Shown piece after piece: positions 1-5,633 of a stretch of DNA of 7,770 nt. A program made the translations under genes and the position numbers. Source of the stretch: Bacillota bacterium. Lineage in GTDB: Bacteria > Bacillota > GCA-003054495 > Carboxydocellales > JAJZTU01. Position 1 is the first letter of the stretch, and each line of letters begins with the position of its first letter. Below the pieces are notes generated by a model. The model did not search any database and had not been told where the DNA came from. It saw only the letters and a list, made by a program, of their open reading frames with translations. The stretch spans positions 1 through 7,770 of the forward strand of contig JAJZTU010000158.1 of NCBI GenBank assembly GCA_021848765.1, given 5' to 3'.

Positions 1-109
1 TGTAGGCCGTATGGGTCACCCGGAAAGCGAAGTTTACCTCTCCGGCCCGGCGGTAGCCGCAGCTTCTGCAATTCTCGGCCGTATCGGCAGCCCTGAGGAG
101 GTGGAGTAG
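1..109 (+). CDS. leuC: 3-isopropylmalate dehydratase large subunit, C-terminal fragment
   Basis: Only the last 35 codons are present; the reading frame begins at base 2 and stops with TAG at 107-109. The translation contains GRMGHPESEVYLSGPAVAAA followed by a short tail ending in PEEVE. That is the typical C-terminus of the aconitase-family LeuC large subunit, which binds the 4Fe-4S cluster (its ligands lie upstream, outside the window). LeuC with LeuD isomerises 2-isopropylmalate to 3-isopropylmalate in the cytoplasm, and in pathways with CimA it also isomerises citramalate. The stop codon directly abuts the leuD ATG, and the leuD ribosome site lies inside this gene's last codons, so the two subunits are probably made in a coupled way. 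The gene is cut by the window edge, not broken. Confidence 0.93.
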   Translation, partial: VGRMGHPESEVYLSGPAVAAASAILGRIGSPEEVE

Positions 110-610
110 ATGGAGTTTCAAGGACGTACCTGGAAATTCGGAAATGACGTAGATACTGATGCTATCATCCCGGCCCGCTACCTGAATACCTCTGACCCCG
201 CAGAGCTGGCTAAACACTGTATGGAAGATGCTGACGCGGAATTCCCCAACAAAGTCAAGGCAGGGGATATCATTGTCGCCGGCAAAAACTTTGGCTGCGG
301 CAGTTCCCGGGAGCACGCCCCCATTGCCATCAAAGCCGCCGGGATCTCCTGTGTTATCGCCAAGTCCTTTGCCCGGATTTTCTACCGGAATGCTTTTAAT
401 ATCGGCCTGCCCATCTTTGAGTCTGAACAAGGGGCAGAGGGGATTGCTGAAGGGGACGAAATTAAGGTGGATGTTGCCACCGGGACTATTCATAACCTGA
501 CCAAGGGTGAAAAGTACCAGGCTACCGCTTTCCCTGCCTTTATGCAAGAACTGATTAATGCGGGGGGCCTCATCAATTTCGTCAGGGAAAGGGTGAAGTC
601 CGGTGTATAA
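110..610 (+). CDS. leuD: 3-isopropylmalate dehydratase small subunit
   Basis: This 166-residue protein is full length for the short clostridial/archaeal type of LeuD. It is the swivelling aconitase-like small subunit that completes the LeuC active site and helps determine substrate. Visible family motifs are DVDTDAIIPARYL (13-25), GKNFGCGSSREHAP (58-71) with the substrate-contacting loop, and SFARIFYRNAFNIGLP (86-101). The ATG start is supported by AGGAGGTG at 96-103 with a 6-base spacer, and it follows the leuC stop without a gap. The end overlaps the leuB start by 8 bases. The isopropylmalate isomerase role is secure. Use with citramalate/methylmaleate for isoleucine synthesis is inferred from the downstream cimA. 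I see no truncation or missing motif. Confidence 0.96.
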   Translation: MEFQGRTWKFGNDVDTDAIIPARYLNTSDPAELAKHCMEDADAEFPNKVKAGDIIVAGKNFGCGSSREHAPIAIKAAGISCVIAKSFARIFYRNAFNIGLPIFESEQGAEGIAEGDEIKVDVATGTIHNLTKGEKYQATAFPAFMQELINAGGLINFVRERVKSGV

Positions 611-1688
611 AATAGCAGTATTGCCCGGGGACGGGATTGGCCATGAAATAGTCCCTGAGGCGGCCAAAGTATTGGAACTGATTGGCAAGCTGTATGGGCA
701 TGAATTTGCTTTTACCCAGGGACTCATCGGTGGCGCGGCCATCGATGAGGTGGGCGCGCCTCTTCCGGAGGAGACCGTTAACCTGTGCCTGGCCAGTGAT
801 GCTATCCTGCTTGGCGCCGTAGGCGGCCCGAAGTGGGATATTCTCCCTGTGCATCTGAGACCGGAGGGCGCTGCCCTCCTGGGTTTGCGCAAAGCCCTGG
901 GACTCTATGCCAACCTGCGCCCGGCCATTCTTTACAAGGCCCTGGCCAACGCGTCAACTTTAAAGCCGGAAATAATTGAAGGCATTGACCTGCTCATGGT
1001 CCGGGAACTCACCGGCGGCCTGTATTTTGGCCGGAAATACCGGGAGGATACCCCTGACCAGGGCCAAAAAGCTGTAGACACTTTGGTGTATACCGAGGCT
1101 GAAGTGGAGCGGATTGTACGCCTGGCTTTCCAGTTGGCCCAACTGCGCCGCAAGCAGGTCTGCTCTGTGGATAAGGCCAATGTCCTGGAATCCAGCCGCC
1201 TGTGGCGGGAAGTGGCTACCAGGGTAGCCAAGGATTTTCCCGATGTAGAGCTCACCCACATGTATGTTGATAACTGTGCCATGCAGTTGGTGCGCTGGCC
1301 TAAGCAGTTTGACGTAGTTGTTACTGAAAACATGTTTGGCGATATCTTGTCCGACCAGGCTTCCATGCTGAGCGGCTCCATCGGTATGCTCCCCTCTGCC
1401 AGCATTGGCGGTAAGGTAGCCCTGTATGAGCCCAGCCATGGTTCTGCGCCGGATATTGCCGGACAGAAAAAAGCCAACCCCATTGCTACCATCCTCTCAG
1501 CGGCCATGATGCTCCGCTATTCCTTCCAACTGAGCAAGGAAGCCCAAGTTATTGAGGACGCGGTAGTACGGGTCTTAGACGGCGGCTACCGGACCGGAGA
1601 CATCATGGAAGAGGGCAAGACCCTGGTGAATACTGAGGAGATGGGCGACCTGATTCGCAAGGAAATCGAAACCCTGGCCAAGCAATAG
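603..1688 (+). CDS. leuB: 3-isopropylmalate dehydrogenase
   Basis: This 361-residue, full-length member of the isocitrate/isopropylmalate dehydrogenase family carries out NAD-dependent oxidative decarboxylation of 3-isopropylmalate to 2-oxoisocaproate. Visible signatures are the N-terminal LPGDGIGHEI, LRKALGLYANLRP with substrate arginines (R96, R106), RELTGGLYFG (134-143, with R134 and Y141), the VDKANVL catalytic lysine (K191), and NMFGDILSDQASMLSGSIGM (243-262). Aspartates D223, D247 and D251 match the metal-binding set, and EPSHGSAPDIAG (276-287) is the nucleotide-side loop. The start is GTG, chosen because AAGGGTGA at 589-596 sits 6 bases upstream; it overlaps the leuD stop by 8 bases. 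Beside cimA, the enzyme probably also oxidises 3-methylmalate to 2-oxobutyrate; that second activity is inferred from context. Confidence 0.96.
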   Translation: MYKIAVLPGDGIGHEIVPEAAKVLELIGKLYGHEFAFTQGLIGGAAIDEVGAPLPEETVNLCLASDAILLGAVGGPKWDILPVHLRPEGAALLGLRKALGLYANLRPAILYKALANASTLKPEIIEGIDLLMVRELTGGLYFGRKYREDTPDQGQKAVDTLVYTEAEVERIVRLAFQLAQLRRKQVCSVDKANVLESSRLWREVATRVAKDFPDVELTHMYVDNCAMQLVRWPKQFDVVVTENMFGDILSDQASMLSGSIGMLPSASIGGKVALYEPSHGSAPDIAGQKKANPIATILSAAMMLRYSFQLSKEAQVIEDAVVRVLDGGYRTGDIMEEGKTLVNTEEMGDLIRKEIETLAKQ

Positions 1689-1723
1689 AGCTCAATGTAA
1701 CTGCGTTTTGATCACTTTAGGTT

Positions 1724-1762
1724 GGTTCCCTGTCGGTGGAGATTACAAACCGACAGGGAACC
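1724..1762 (+). promoter_or_regulatory. Perfect 14-bp inverted repeat (RNA hairpin) between leuB and cimA
   Basis: GGTTCCCTGTCGGT (1724-1737) is exactly complementary to ACCGACAGGGAACC (1749-1762), with an 11-base loop. The stem can extend by two G-U pairs and one G-C pair to 1721-1765. No T-run follows, so it is not a standard intrinsic terminator. It lies 36 bases after the leuB stop and ends about 20 bases before the cimA ribosome site. It could be an mRNA processing or stability element, an attenuator part, or a protein-binding dyad. The role is not known. Confidence 0.6.
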
Positions 1763-1781
1763 GGCCGGTAGTAGTGTGAGC

Positions 1782-1788
1782 GAGGTGA
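1782..1788 (+). promoter_or_regulatory. Ribosome binding site deciding the cimA start
   Basis: GAGGTGA lies 5 bases before GTG 1794. It favours that start over in-frame GTG codons at 1776 and 1785 and over an upstream TTG at 1722, whose translation would run through the hairpin and give a non-family N-terminus. Confidence 0.75.
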
Positions 1789-1793
1789 GACCG

Positions 1794-3365
1794 GTGAACC
1801 TTATCAAAATCTACGACACTACCCTGCGGGATGGTACTCAGGGAGAGGGAATCGCTTTTTCCGCTGAGGATAAGGTGAAGATTGCCCTGCGCCTGGACCA
1901 ACTGGGTGTACACTATATTGAAGGCGGGTGGCCGGGCTCCAATCCCAAGGATCTGGAATTTTTCCGGCGCATTCAGGACCACCGCCTGAACACAGCCAAG
2001 GTTAGCGCCTTTGGGAGTACCAGAAGGCCGGGAATTGCCGTGGAGGACGATCCGAACCTCAAGGCTCTCCTGGAGGCAGGGACTCCTGTGTGCACTATCT
2101 TCGGCAAAACCTGGGACTTCCATGTAGAGAAAGCTCTCCAGACAACTTTGGAAGAGAACCTGGCCATGATCAGGGAGTCGGTGGCTTATTTGAAGGCCCA
2201 GGGCAGGGAAGTGGTCTACGATGCGGAGCACTTTTTCGACGGCTTTAAGGCCAATCCGGCCTACGCCCTGGAGACCCTGAAAGCTGCCCAGGCCGGCGGC
2301 GCCTCTACCCTGGTCCTTTGTGACACCAATGGGGGCAGCATGCCCTGGGAGATTTTTAATATCATTGAACAGGTCAAGGCCGGGGTGAGTATTCCCCTGG
2401 GGATTCACGCCCATAACGACGGGGAGCTGGCAGTCGCCAACAGTATTACAGCCGTCCAGGCCGGAGCGACGCATGTGCAGGGGACCGTCAACGGCTTTGG
2501 GGAGCGTTGCGGCAATGCCAACCTCTGCTCGATAATTCCCAACCTTGTCTTTAAGATGGGCCATCAAGGTATTGACAAAGAATTGCTCCAAGGCCTTACC
2601 GAGTTTTCCCGTTATGTCAGCGAGCTGGCCAATATCCACCCCTTCGCCCACCAGCCCTTTGTAGGCAAGAGCGCTTTTGCCCACAAGGGTGGGGTTCATG
2701 TGAGCGCCCTGCTGAAGAACCCGGCTACGTATGAGCATATGGAGCCGGAGTTGGTAGGCAACCAAAGGCGGGTGCTGGTTTCCGAGCTTTCCGGGGTGAG
2801 CAATCTGGTGTACAAAGCCGGGGAGTTGGGCTTTGATATTAACCACACCAATCCCGAAACCCGCAAAATCCTGGAAGAAATTAAGACCCTTGAGTTTGAA
2901 GGCTTCCAGTTTGAAGGAGCTGAGGGCTCCTTTGAACTCTTGATGCGGAGGGCTTTTGAGGAATATCAGGACCCCTTCTGCCTTGAGGCCTTCCGGGTCA
3001 TTAATGAGAAGCGGGAAGGCAACAGTGTCCACTCGGAAGTTGTGATCAAACTGCAGGTAGGCTCAGAGGTTGTCCACACCGCCGCTGAAGGAAACGGTCC
3101 GGTCCATGCCTTGGATAATGCACTGCGCAAGGCTCTGGAAGGGGCCTATCCGGAGATTAAAAATATGAAACTAACGGACTATAAGGTGCGGGTGCTGCAA
3201 GAAAAGGATGGCACTGCCGCCCGGGTCCGGGTGCTTATTGAGAGCAGTGACGGGCACAATTCCTGGGGCACGGTGGGCGTTTCGGAGAACATTATCGAAG
3301 CCAGTTGGCAGGCCCTGGCGGACAGTGTGGCTTATGGTTTGCTAAAAGCCGGGCGTAAGCACTAA
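1794..3365 (+). CDS. cimA: Citramalate synthase (2-isopropylmalate synthase/homocitrate synthase family)
   Basis: From the GTG start this encodes 523 residues, the usual size for the Geobacter/Clostridia-type citramalate synthase. It condenses acetyl-CoA and pyruvate to (R)-citramalate, the first step of threonine-independent isoleucine synthesis. The HMGL-like TIM barrel covers roughly residues 1-275, with DTTLRDGTQGEGIAFS (8-23; metal-ligand Asp13), IHAHND (204-209) and NGFGERCGNANL (233-244). A C-terminal LeuA-type dimerisation and allosteric domain covers about 385-515. The sequence EGGWPGSNPKD (43-53) is typical of this subgroup rather than of true LeuA. Placement after leuCDB supports a joint citramalate pathway. 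The gene ends with three consecutive stops (TAA TAA TAG) and is followed by a terminator. Feedback by isoleucine is known in relatives but cannot be read here. A LeuA-like or homocitrate activity is the less likely alternative. Confidence 0.9.
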   Translation: MNLIKIYDTTLRDGTQGEGIAFSAEDKVKIALRLDQLGVHYIEGGWPGSNPKDLEFFRRIQDHRLNTAKVSAFGSTRRPGIAVEDDPNLKALLEAGTPVCTIFGKTWDFHVEKALQTTLEENLAMIRESVAYLKAQGREVVYDAEHFFDGFKANPAYALETLKAAQAGGASTLVLCDTNGGSMPWEIFNIIEQVKAGVSIPLGIHAHNDGELAVANSITAVQAGATHVQGTVNGFGERCGNANLCSIIPNLVFKMGHQGIDKELLQGLTEFSRYVSELANIHPFAHQPFVGKSAFAHKGGVHVSALLKNPATYEHMEPELVGNQRRVLVSELSGVSNLVYKAGELGFDINHTNPETRKILEEIKTLEFEGFQFEGAEGSFELLMRRAFEEYQDPFCLEAFRVINEKREGNSVHSEVVIKLQVGSEVVHTAAEGNGPVHALDNALRKALEGAYPEIKNMKLTDYKVRVLQEKDGTAARVRVLIESSDGHNSWGTVGVSENIIEASWQALADSVAYGLLKAGRKH

Positions 3366-3399
3366 TAATAGTGTGGGATTAGCAAATATATATCTTTCA

Positions 3400-3431
3400 G
3401 CCCTTGGTACGATGCGTATCAAGGGCCTTTT
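3400..3431 (+). terminator. Rho-independent terminator of the leu-cimA operon
   Basis: An 11-bp stem pairs 3400-3410 (GCCCTTGGTAC) with 3416-3426 (GTATCAAGGGC), with one G-U wobble and a 5-base loop, followed by CTTTT. It lies 35 bases after the cimA stop. The opposing minus-strand gene ends at 3438. The minus-strand side has no good T-run beyond the stem, so it serves mainly the plus strand, though it may also help end the convergent transcript. Confidence 0.8.
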
Positions 3432-3437
3432 GATTCC

Positions 3438-4289
3438 TTACCGCACGTTGTATTGCCTGGGTATACTACTTTCACAAGGTACCCTTATCTGACATTTTCC
3501 ACAACCATATCTTGGTTTGTATTTTTCAGCTGTTTTGTCTAAGAAGTCAGAACATATCATGTGGTTTTTGCCCCTATCTATGGATATCGCATTGACCGGG
3601 CAATTTTTTACACATGCACCACACATAGAACAGTATTGATAGATGGTTTCGTACTCTCTTGTGTCAGGAGACAAATATAATTCTGTGATGATGCTACCGA
3701 ATCTACCGGCGATACCTTTTTTAGTTATAAGGCCTTTAGAAAGCCCGAATGTTCCAAGTCCACACACAAAGGCTACATGTCTTTCAGACCAATTACTTGT
3801 AAACGATAGAGCATTATTATCAGAATACTGATCAGCGTTTTTTAATCCGGCTTTGGCCCAGAATCTTTCATCCAAAGACGGCACAAGACTATTATGTCCA
3901 GCATTTTTCAATTCTGATTTTAAATGCCGGCACAACTTATTTAAGAAAGCTTGACCTTCAATACGTCCGTGCAGCCATTCTTCAGAAGGCCACGACATAT
4001 CCCTTCTGTTGCCCTTTTTTACCGCTTCGGTAAACGGCAAAAAAAAGGAGATAACGGTTTTTGAAAGCGGTAACCATTCTTTGGGAAGCAAAAAATGTTC
4101 ACCTATTGCTGACGGGTCTTTCAATAATCTGAAATTCTCATCATCTGCAGCACCAAAAGCAAAAATCGGAGCCTCAAACATCTTCATTCCGACAACAGTC
4201 TCTGAAAGCGCAATTTGCTTTGTTATAATATTGTCTTCTGAATTTTCCACAAAGTATGATGCCATTTTTATTAAGTCCTGCTTGTTCAT
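3438..4289 (-). CDS. Double 4Fe-4S cluster protein, distant QueG (epoxyqueuosine reductase)/COG1600-like, function unknown
   Basis: This 283-residue protein is encoded opposite to its neighbours. Near the C-terminus are two iron-sulfur motifs. The first is a classical CSMCGACVKNCPVNAI (C220, C223, C226, C230). The second set is C246, C263, C266 and C272, within YGCGKCQIRVPCESSIP. Upstream, SERHVAFVCGLGTFGLSKGL (168-187) and the following RFGS resemble the AGLGxxGKN region of QueG-type cobalamin/Fe-S reductases, but the QueG catalytic signature is not evident. Anaerobes carry many such soluble Fe-S proteins of unassigned role, some linked to corrinoid or electron-transfer reactions. I see no signal peptide or membrane segment. 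The ATG start has GGAGGG upstream. Sampled lines are about 37% G+C, against about 60% or more in sampled flanking genes, which suggests acquisition by transfer. A specific substrate cannot be named. Confidence 0.82.
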   Translation of the reverse strand: MNKQDLIKMASYFVENSEDNIITKQIALSETVVGMKMFEAPIFAFGAADDENFRLLKDPSAIGEHFLLPKEWLPLSKTVISFFLPFTEAVKKGNRRDMSWPSEEWLHGRIEGQAFLNKLCRHLKSELKNAGHNSLVPSLDERFWAKAGLKNADQYSDNNALSFTSNWSERHVAFVCGLGTFGLSKGLITKKGIAGRFGSIITELYLSPDTREYETIYQYCSMCGACVKNCPVNAISIDRGKNHMICSDFLDKTAEKYKPRYGCGKCQIRVPCESSIPRQYNVR

Positions 4290-4303
4290 ATCATCCCTCC
4301 ATA

Positions 4304-4331
4304 ATTATATCAATTTGCTTCACATTATGAA
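4304..4331 (-). promoter_or_regulatory. Possible promoter of the Fe-S protein gene
   Basis: On the minus strand TTCATA (plus coordinates 4326-4331) is followed after 16 bases by a perfect TATAAT (4304-4309). The -10 ends only 14 bases before the ATG, so the transcript would begin within or just before the GGAGGG ribosome site, which is unusually short. A start further upstream is equally possible in this AT-rich DNA. Confidence 0.3.
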
Positions 4332-4400
4332 TAGATTTGCCTCTCTTATCCCTCCTGCTTGTCTTAACTTTATACTATTTAGGGATAAGACTCAAATCTA
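4332..4400. repeat. Large imperfect inverted repeat in the divergent intergenic region
   Basis: The left arm (4332-4353) contains TAGATTTG, four unpaired bases and TCTTATCCCT. The right arm (4381-4400) contains AGGGATAAGA, two unpaired bases and CAAATCTA. All 18 paired positions match. The 27-base centre is AT-rich and contains TATACT on the plus strand. The repeat directly abuts the candidate -35 of the minus-strand gene and lies between divergent genes. It could be a regulator-binding dyad, a structured leader, or the remnant end of a mobile element; the sequence alone does not decide. Confidence 0.6.
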
Positions 4401-4527
4401 ATTACGGGGCTTTAAAGATGAGATTTATCACTACCTGTACTCCGGAAACAGGAGAAATAGCAGGGGAAAGCTGCCCAATCGCGAATAAATAAAACAGTGA
4501 AAATACCAGCCCGGGGGAGTGAGGACA
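4401..4527 (+). other. Leader region upstream of the first methyltransferase, no gene recognised
   Basis: I see no convincing plus-strand promoter here. A 24-codon open frame (4418-4492) has only a weak ribosome site and no recognisable product. The end of the region carries GGAG (4516-4519) and GAGG (4521-4524), which can serve the GTG at 4528. It does not visibly encode the N-terminal helical region found in the second methyltransferase. Confidence 0.4.
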
Positions 4528-5607
4528 GTGGAATCACATTCCGTAACGGCAGAATCACACTCGTTAGTGGAACGAAAACGGGGGGGAGCCTTTTATACTG
4601 CACCGGCAGTGGTAAAACTCATGGTCCGGCTGGCCCTGGCAAATTACCTGGCCAACTGTTTGAGTCCGGTAAAGGGTGAGCCGGCGGAGGCTGTCATAGA
4701 AAACCTTGTATATGGGCACACAGCTGATGGTATGGACACTGTGGGACGTGAGGTTGTGCGTAACCTCCTGAAAAAAGTAAAGGTCTTGGACCCGGCAGTT
4801 GGTCAGGGAGCCTTCCTTACAGGAATGATGGAGGAACTGCTTGCCCTCAGGTGCATTCTTGGCGAAGACCGGGACAACAAGCGGATTGCCGGGGATATTT
4901 TGGCTGCCAACCTCTATGGAGTGGACCGGGACGCCCAAGCTGTGACCTACTGCCGCCGGCACGCGCTGTCCAATGTTGTTTGCGGGGACAGCCTTGTGGA
5001 CATTCCGCCAGAGTGGGAGCAGTTTGACATTGTCCTGGCTAACCCCCCTTATGTGCGGCAGGAGTTCCTGGAAAAAAGCTATAAAAGGTCTTTGGTGCAG
5101 TATTTCCGGGAGCAGGGGATTGACTTGAAGGAGCGTTCCGACCTTTATGTATATTTTTTTGCCCGGCTGGGGGAATTCCTCAAGGACGGCGGCACGGCAG
5201 CGGTAATTTCCGCTTCAGCCTGGCTGGACGTGGACTACGGGGCCCCCTTGCAGAAGTATCTGCTGGAGAATTACCGGTTACGCCTGGTCATGGAGTCTGC
5301 CTGTGAACGCTGGTTTAGGGAAGCTGGTGTTAATACCAACATAGTACTGCTGGAAAAAGGCAGTCCTGCTGGGAGCGCCCTTACCCGGGGAGACCTTCCG
5401 GGGGGAAGGGTTCCAGGGGAAGAACTGTCCGGAGGAGCCCGTAATATCCGCTTTGTTCAACTGAAGGGGAGATTACAAGATTATATAAGCTTACACAATG
5501 GTGAAATGGCTGGCCGGGTGAATGAGCTTGGTATGGACAAGCTGATGGCGAAAATTTTAAGGGTCGGTAACTATCGGGATGACGATGAGCTGCGAATTAT
5601 CCGGTAA
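4528..5607 (+). CDS. Eco57I/TaqI-like adenine-N6 DNA methyltransferase, catalytic part (apparently frameshifted at its 3' end)
   Basis: This 359-residue segment encodes a class I SAM-dependent DNA methyltransferase. Visible are GGAFYTAP (19-26), the entry motif of N6-adenine methylases; motif I DPAVGQGAF (88-96) for SAM binding; GVDRDAQAV (131-139); and motif IV NPPY (172-175), the catalytic motif for adenine amino methylation. DLYVYFF and the SASAWLDVDYGAPLQKYLL region are typical of the Eco57I family. The frame closes at TAA 5605-5607, just where homologues continue into the target-recognition domain, and that domain lies in the -1 frame directly after. GTG 4528 is preferred because GGAG lies 8 bases upstream; GTG 4519 has no proper spacer. 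Relative to the downstream paralogue it lacks about 110 N-terminal residues and is 7 residues shorter between GVDRDAQAV and VVCGDSL. No nuclease domain is seen. Confidence 0.85.
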   Translation: MESHSVTAESHSLVERKRGGAFYTAPAVVKLMVRLALANYLANCLSPVKGEPAEAVIENLVYGHTADGMDTVGREVVRNLLKKVKVLDPAVGQGAFLTGMMEELLALRCILGEDRDNKRIAGDILAANLYGVDRDAQAVTYCRRHALSNVVCGDSLVDIPPEWEQFDIVLANPPYVRQEFLEKSYKRSLVQYFREQGIDLKERSDLYVYFFARLGEFLKDGGTAAVISASAWLDVDYGAPLQKYLLENYRLRLVMESACERWFREAGVNTNIVLLEKGSPAGSALTRGDLPGGRVPGEELSGGARNIRFVQLKGRLQDYISLHNGEMAGRVNELGMDKLMAKILRVGNYRDDDELRIIR

Positions 5608-5633
5608 GCCAGGAGGAACTGCTGAAGTCCGGG
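5601..5633 (+). other. Frameshift junction within the first methyltransferase gene
   Basis: The upstream frame reads DELRIIR then TAA (5605-5607). The -1 frame, open from 5589, continues as VSQEELLKSG directly into MIDKVYRGTKWGKYLRAPEV, which completes the usual linker to the TaqI-like specificity domain. One missing base around CCGGTAAG (5601-5608) would restore a single gene of about 675 residues. No homopolymer, short tandem repeat or slippery heptamer is present. AGGAGG (5611-5616) lies 17 bases before ATG 5634, which is too far for a good start, although CTG 5622 is 5 bases after it. Confidence 0.7.

Noticed and set aside
932..1507. Two minus-strand open frames opposite leuB
   Set aside because: Antisense to the conserved leuB motifs, with no ribosome site or family resemblance.
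1722..1793. N-terminal extension of citramalate synthase from TTG 1722
   Set aside because: The added 24 residues are encoded by the hairpin region and do not resemble the family, whereas GTG 1794 has an ideal GAGGTGA five bases upstream.
1743..3032. Long open frame on the minus strand opposite cimA (429 codons)
   Set aside because: It lies wholly antisense to a gene with clear family motifs and shows no recognisable domain of its own; GC-rich codon bias of cimA explains the lack of stops.
3400..3431. Bidirectional terminator also ending the Fe-S gene
   Set aside because: Read on the minus strand the stem is followed by TGAAAGAT rather than a T-run, so only plus-strand termination is supported.
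4009..4401. Plus-strand open frame of 130 codons running from within the Fe-S gene into the inverted repeat
   Set aside because: Most of it is antisense to the iron-sulfur protein gene and the rest lies in the AT-rich intergenic dyad; no motif or ribosome site.
4418..4492. 24-codon open frame upstream of the methyltransferase as a leader peptide
   Set aside because: Weak ribosome spacing, no run of regulatory codons and no attenuator-like hairpin pair after it.
5601..5608. Programmed -1 frameshift in the first methyltransferase
   Set aside because: No slippery X-XXY-YYZ heptamer or downstream pseudoknot can be seen; the AGGAGG is downstream rather than upstream of the shift. A plain indel is more likely.
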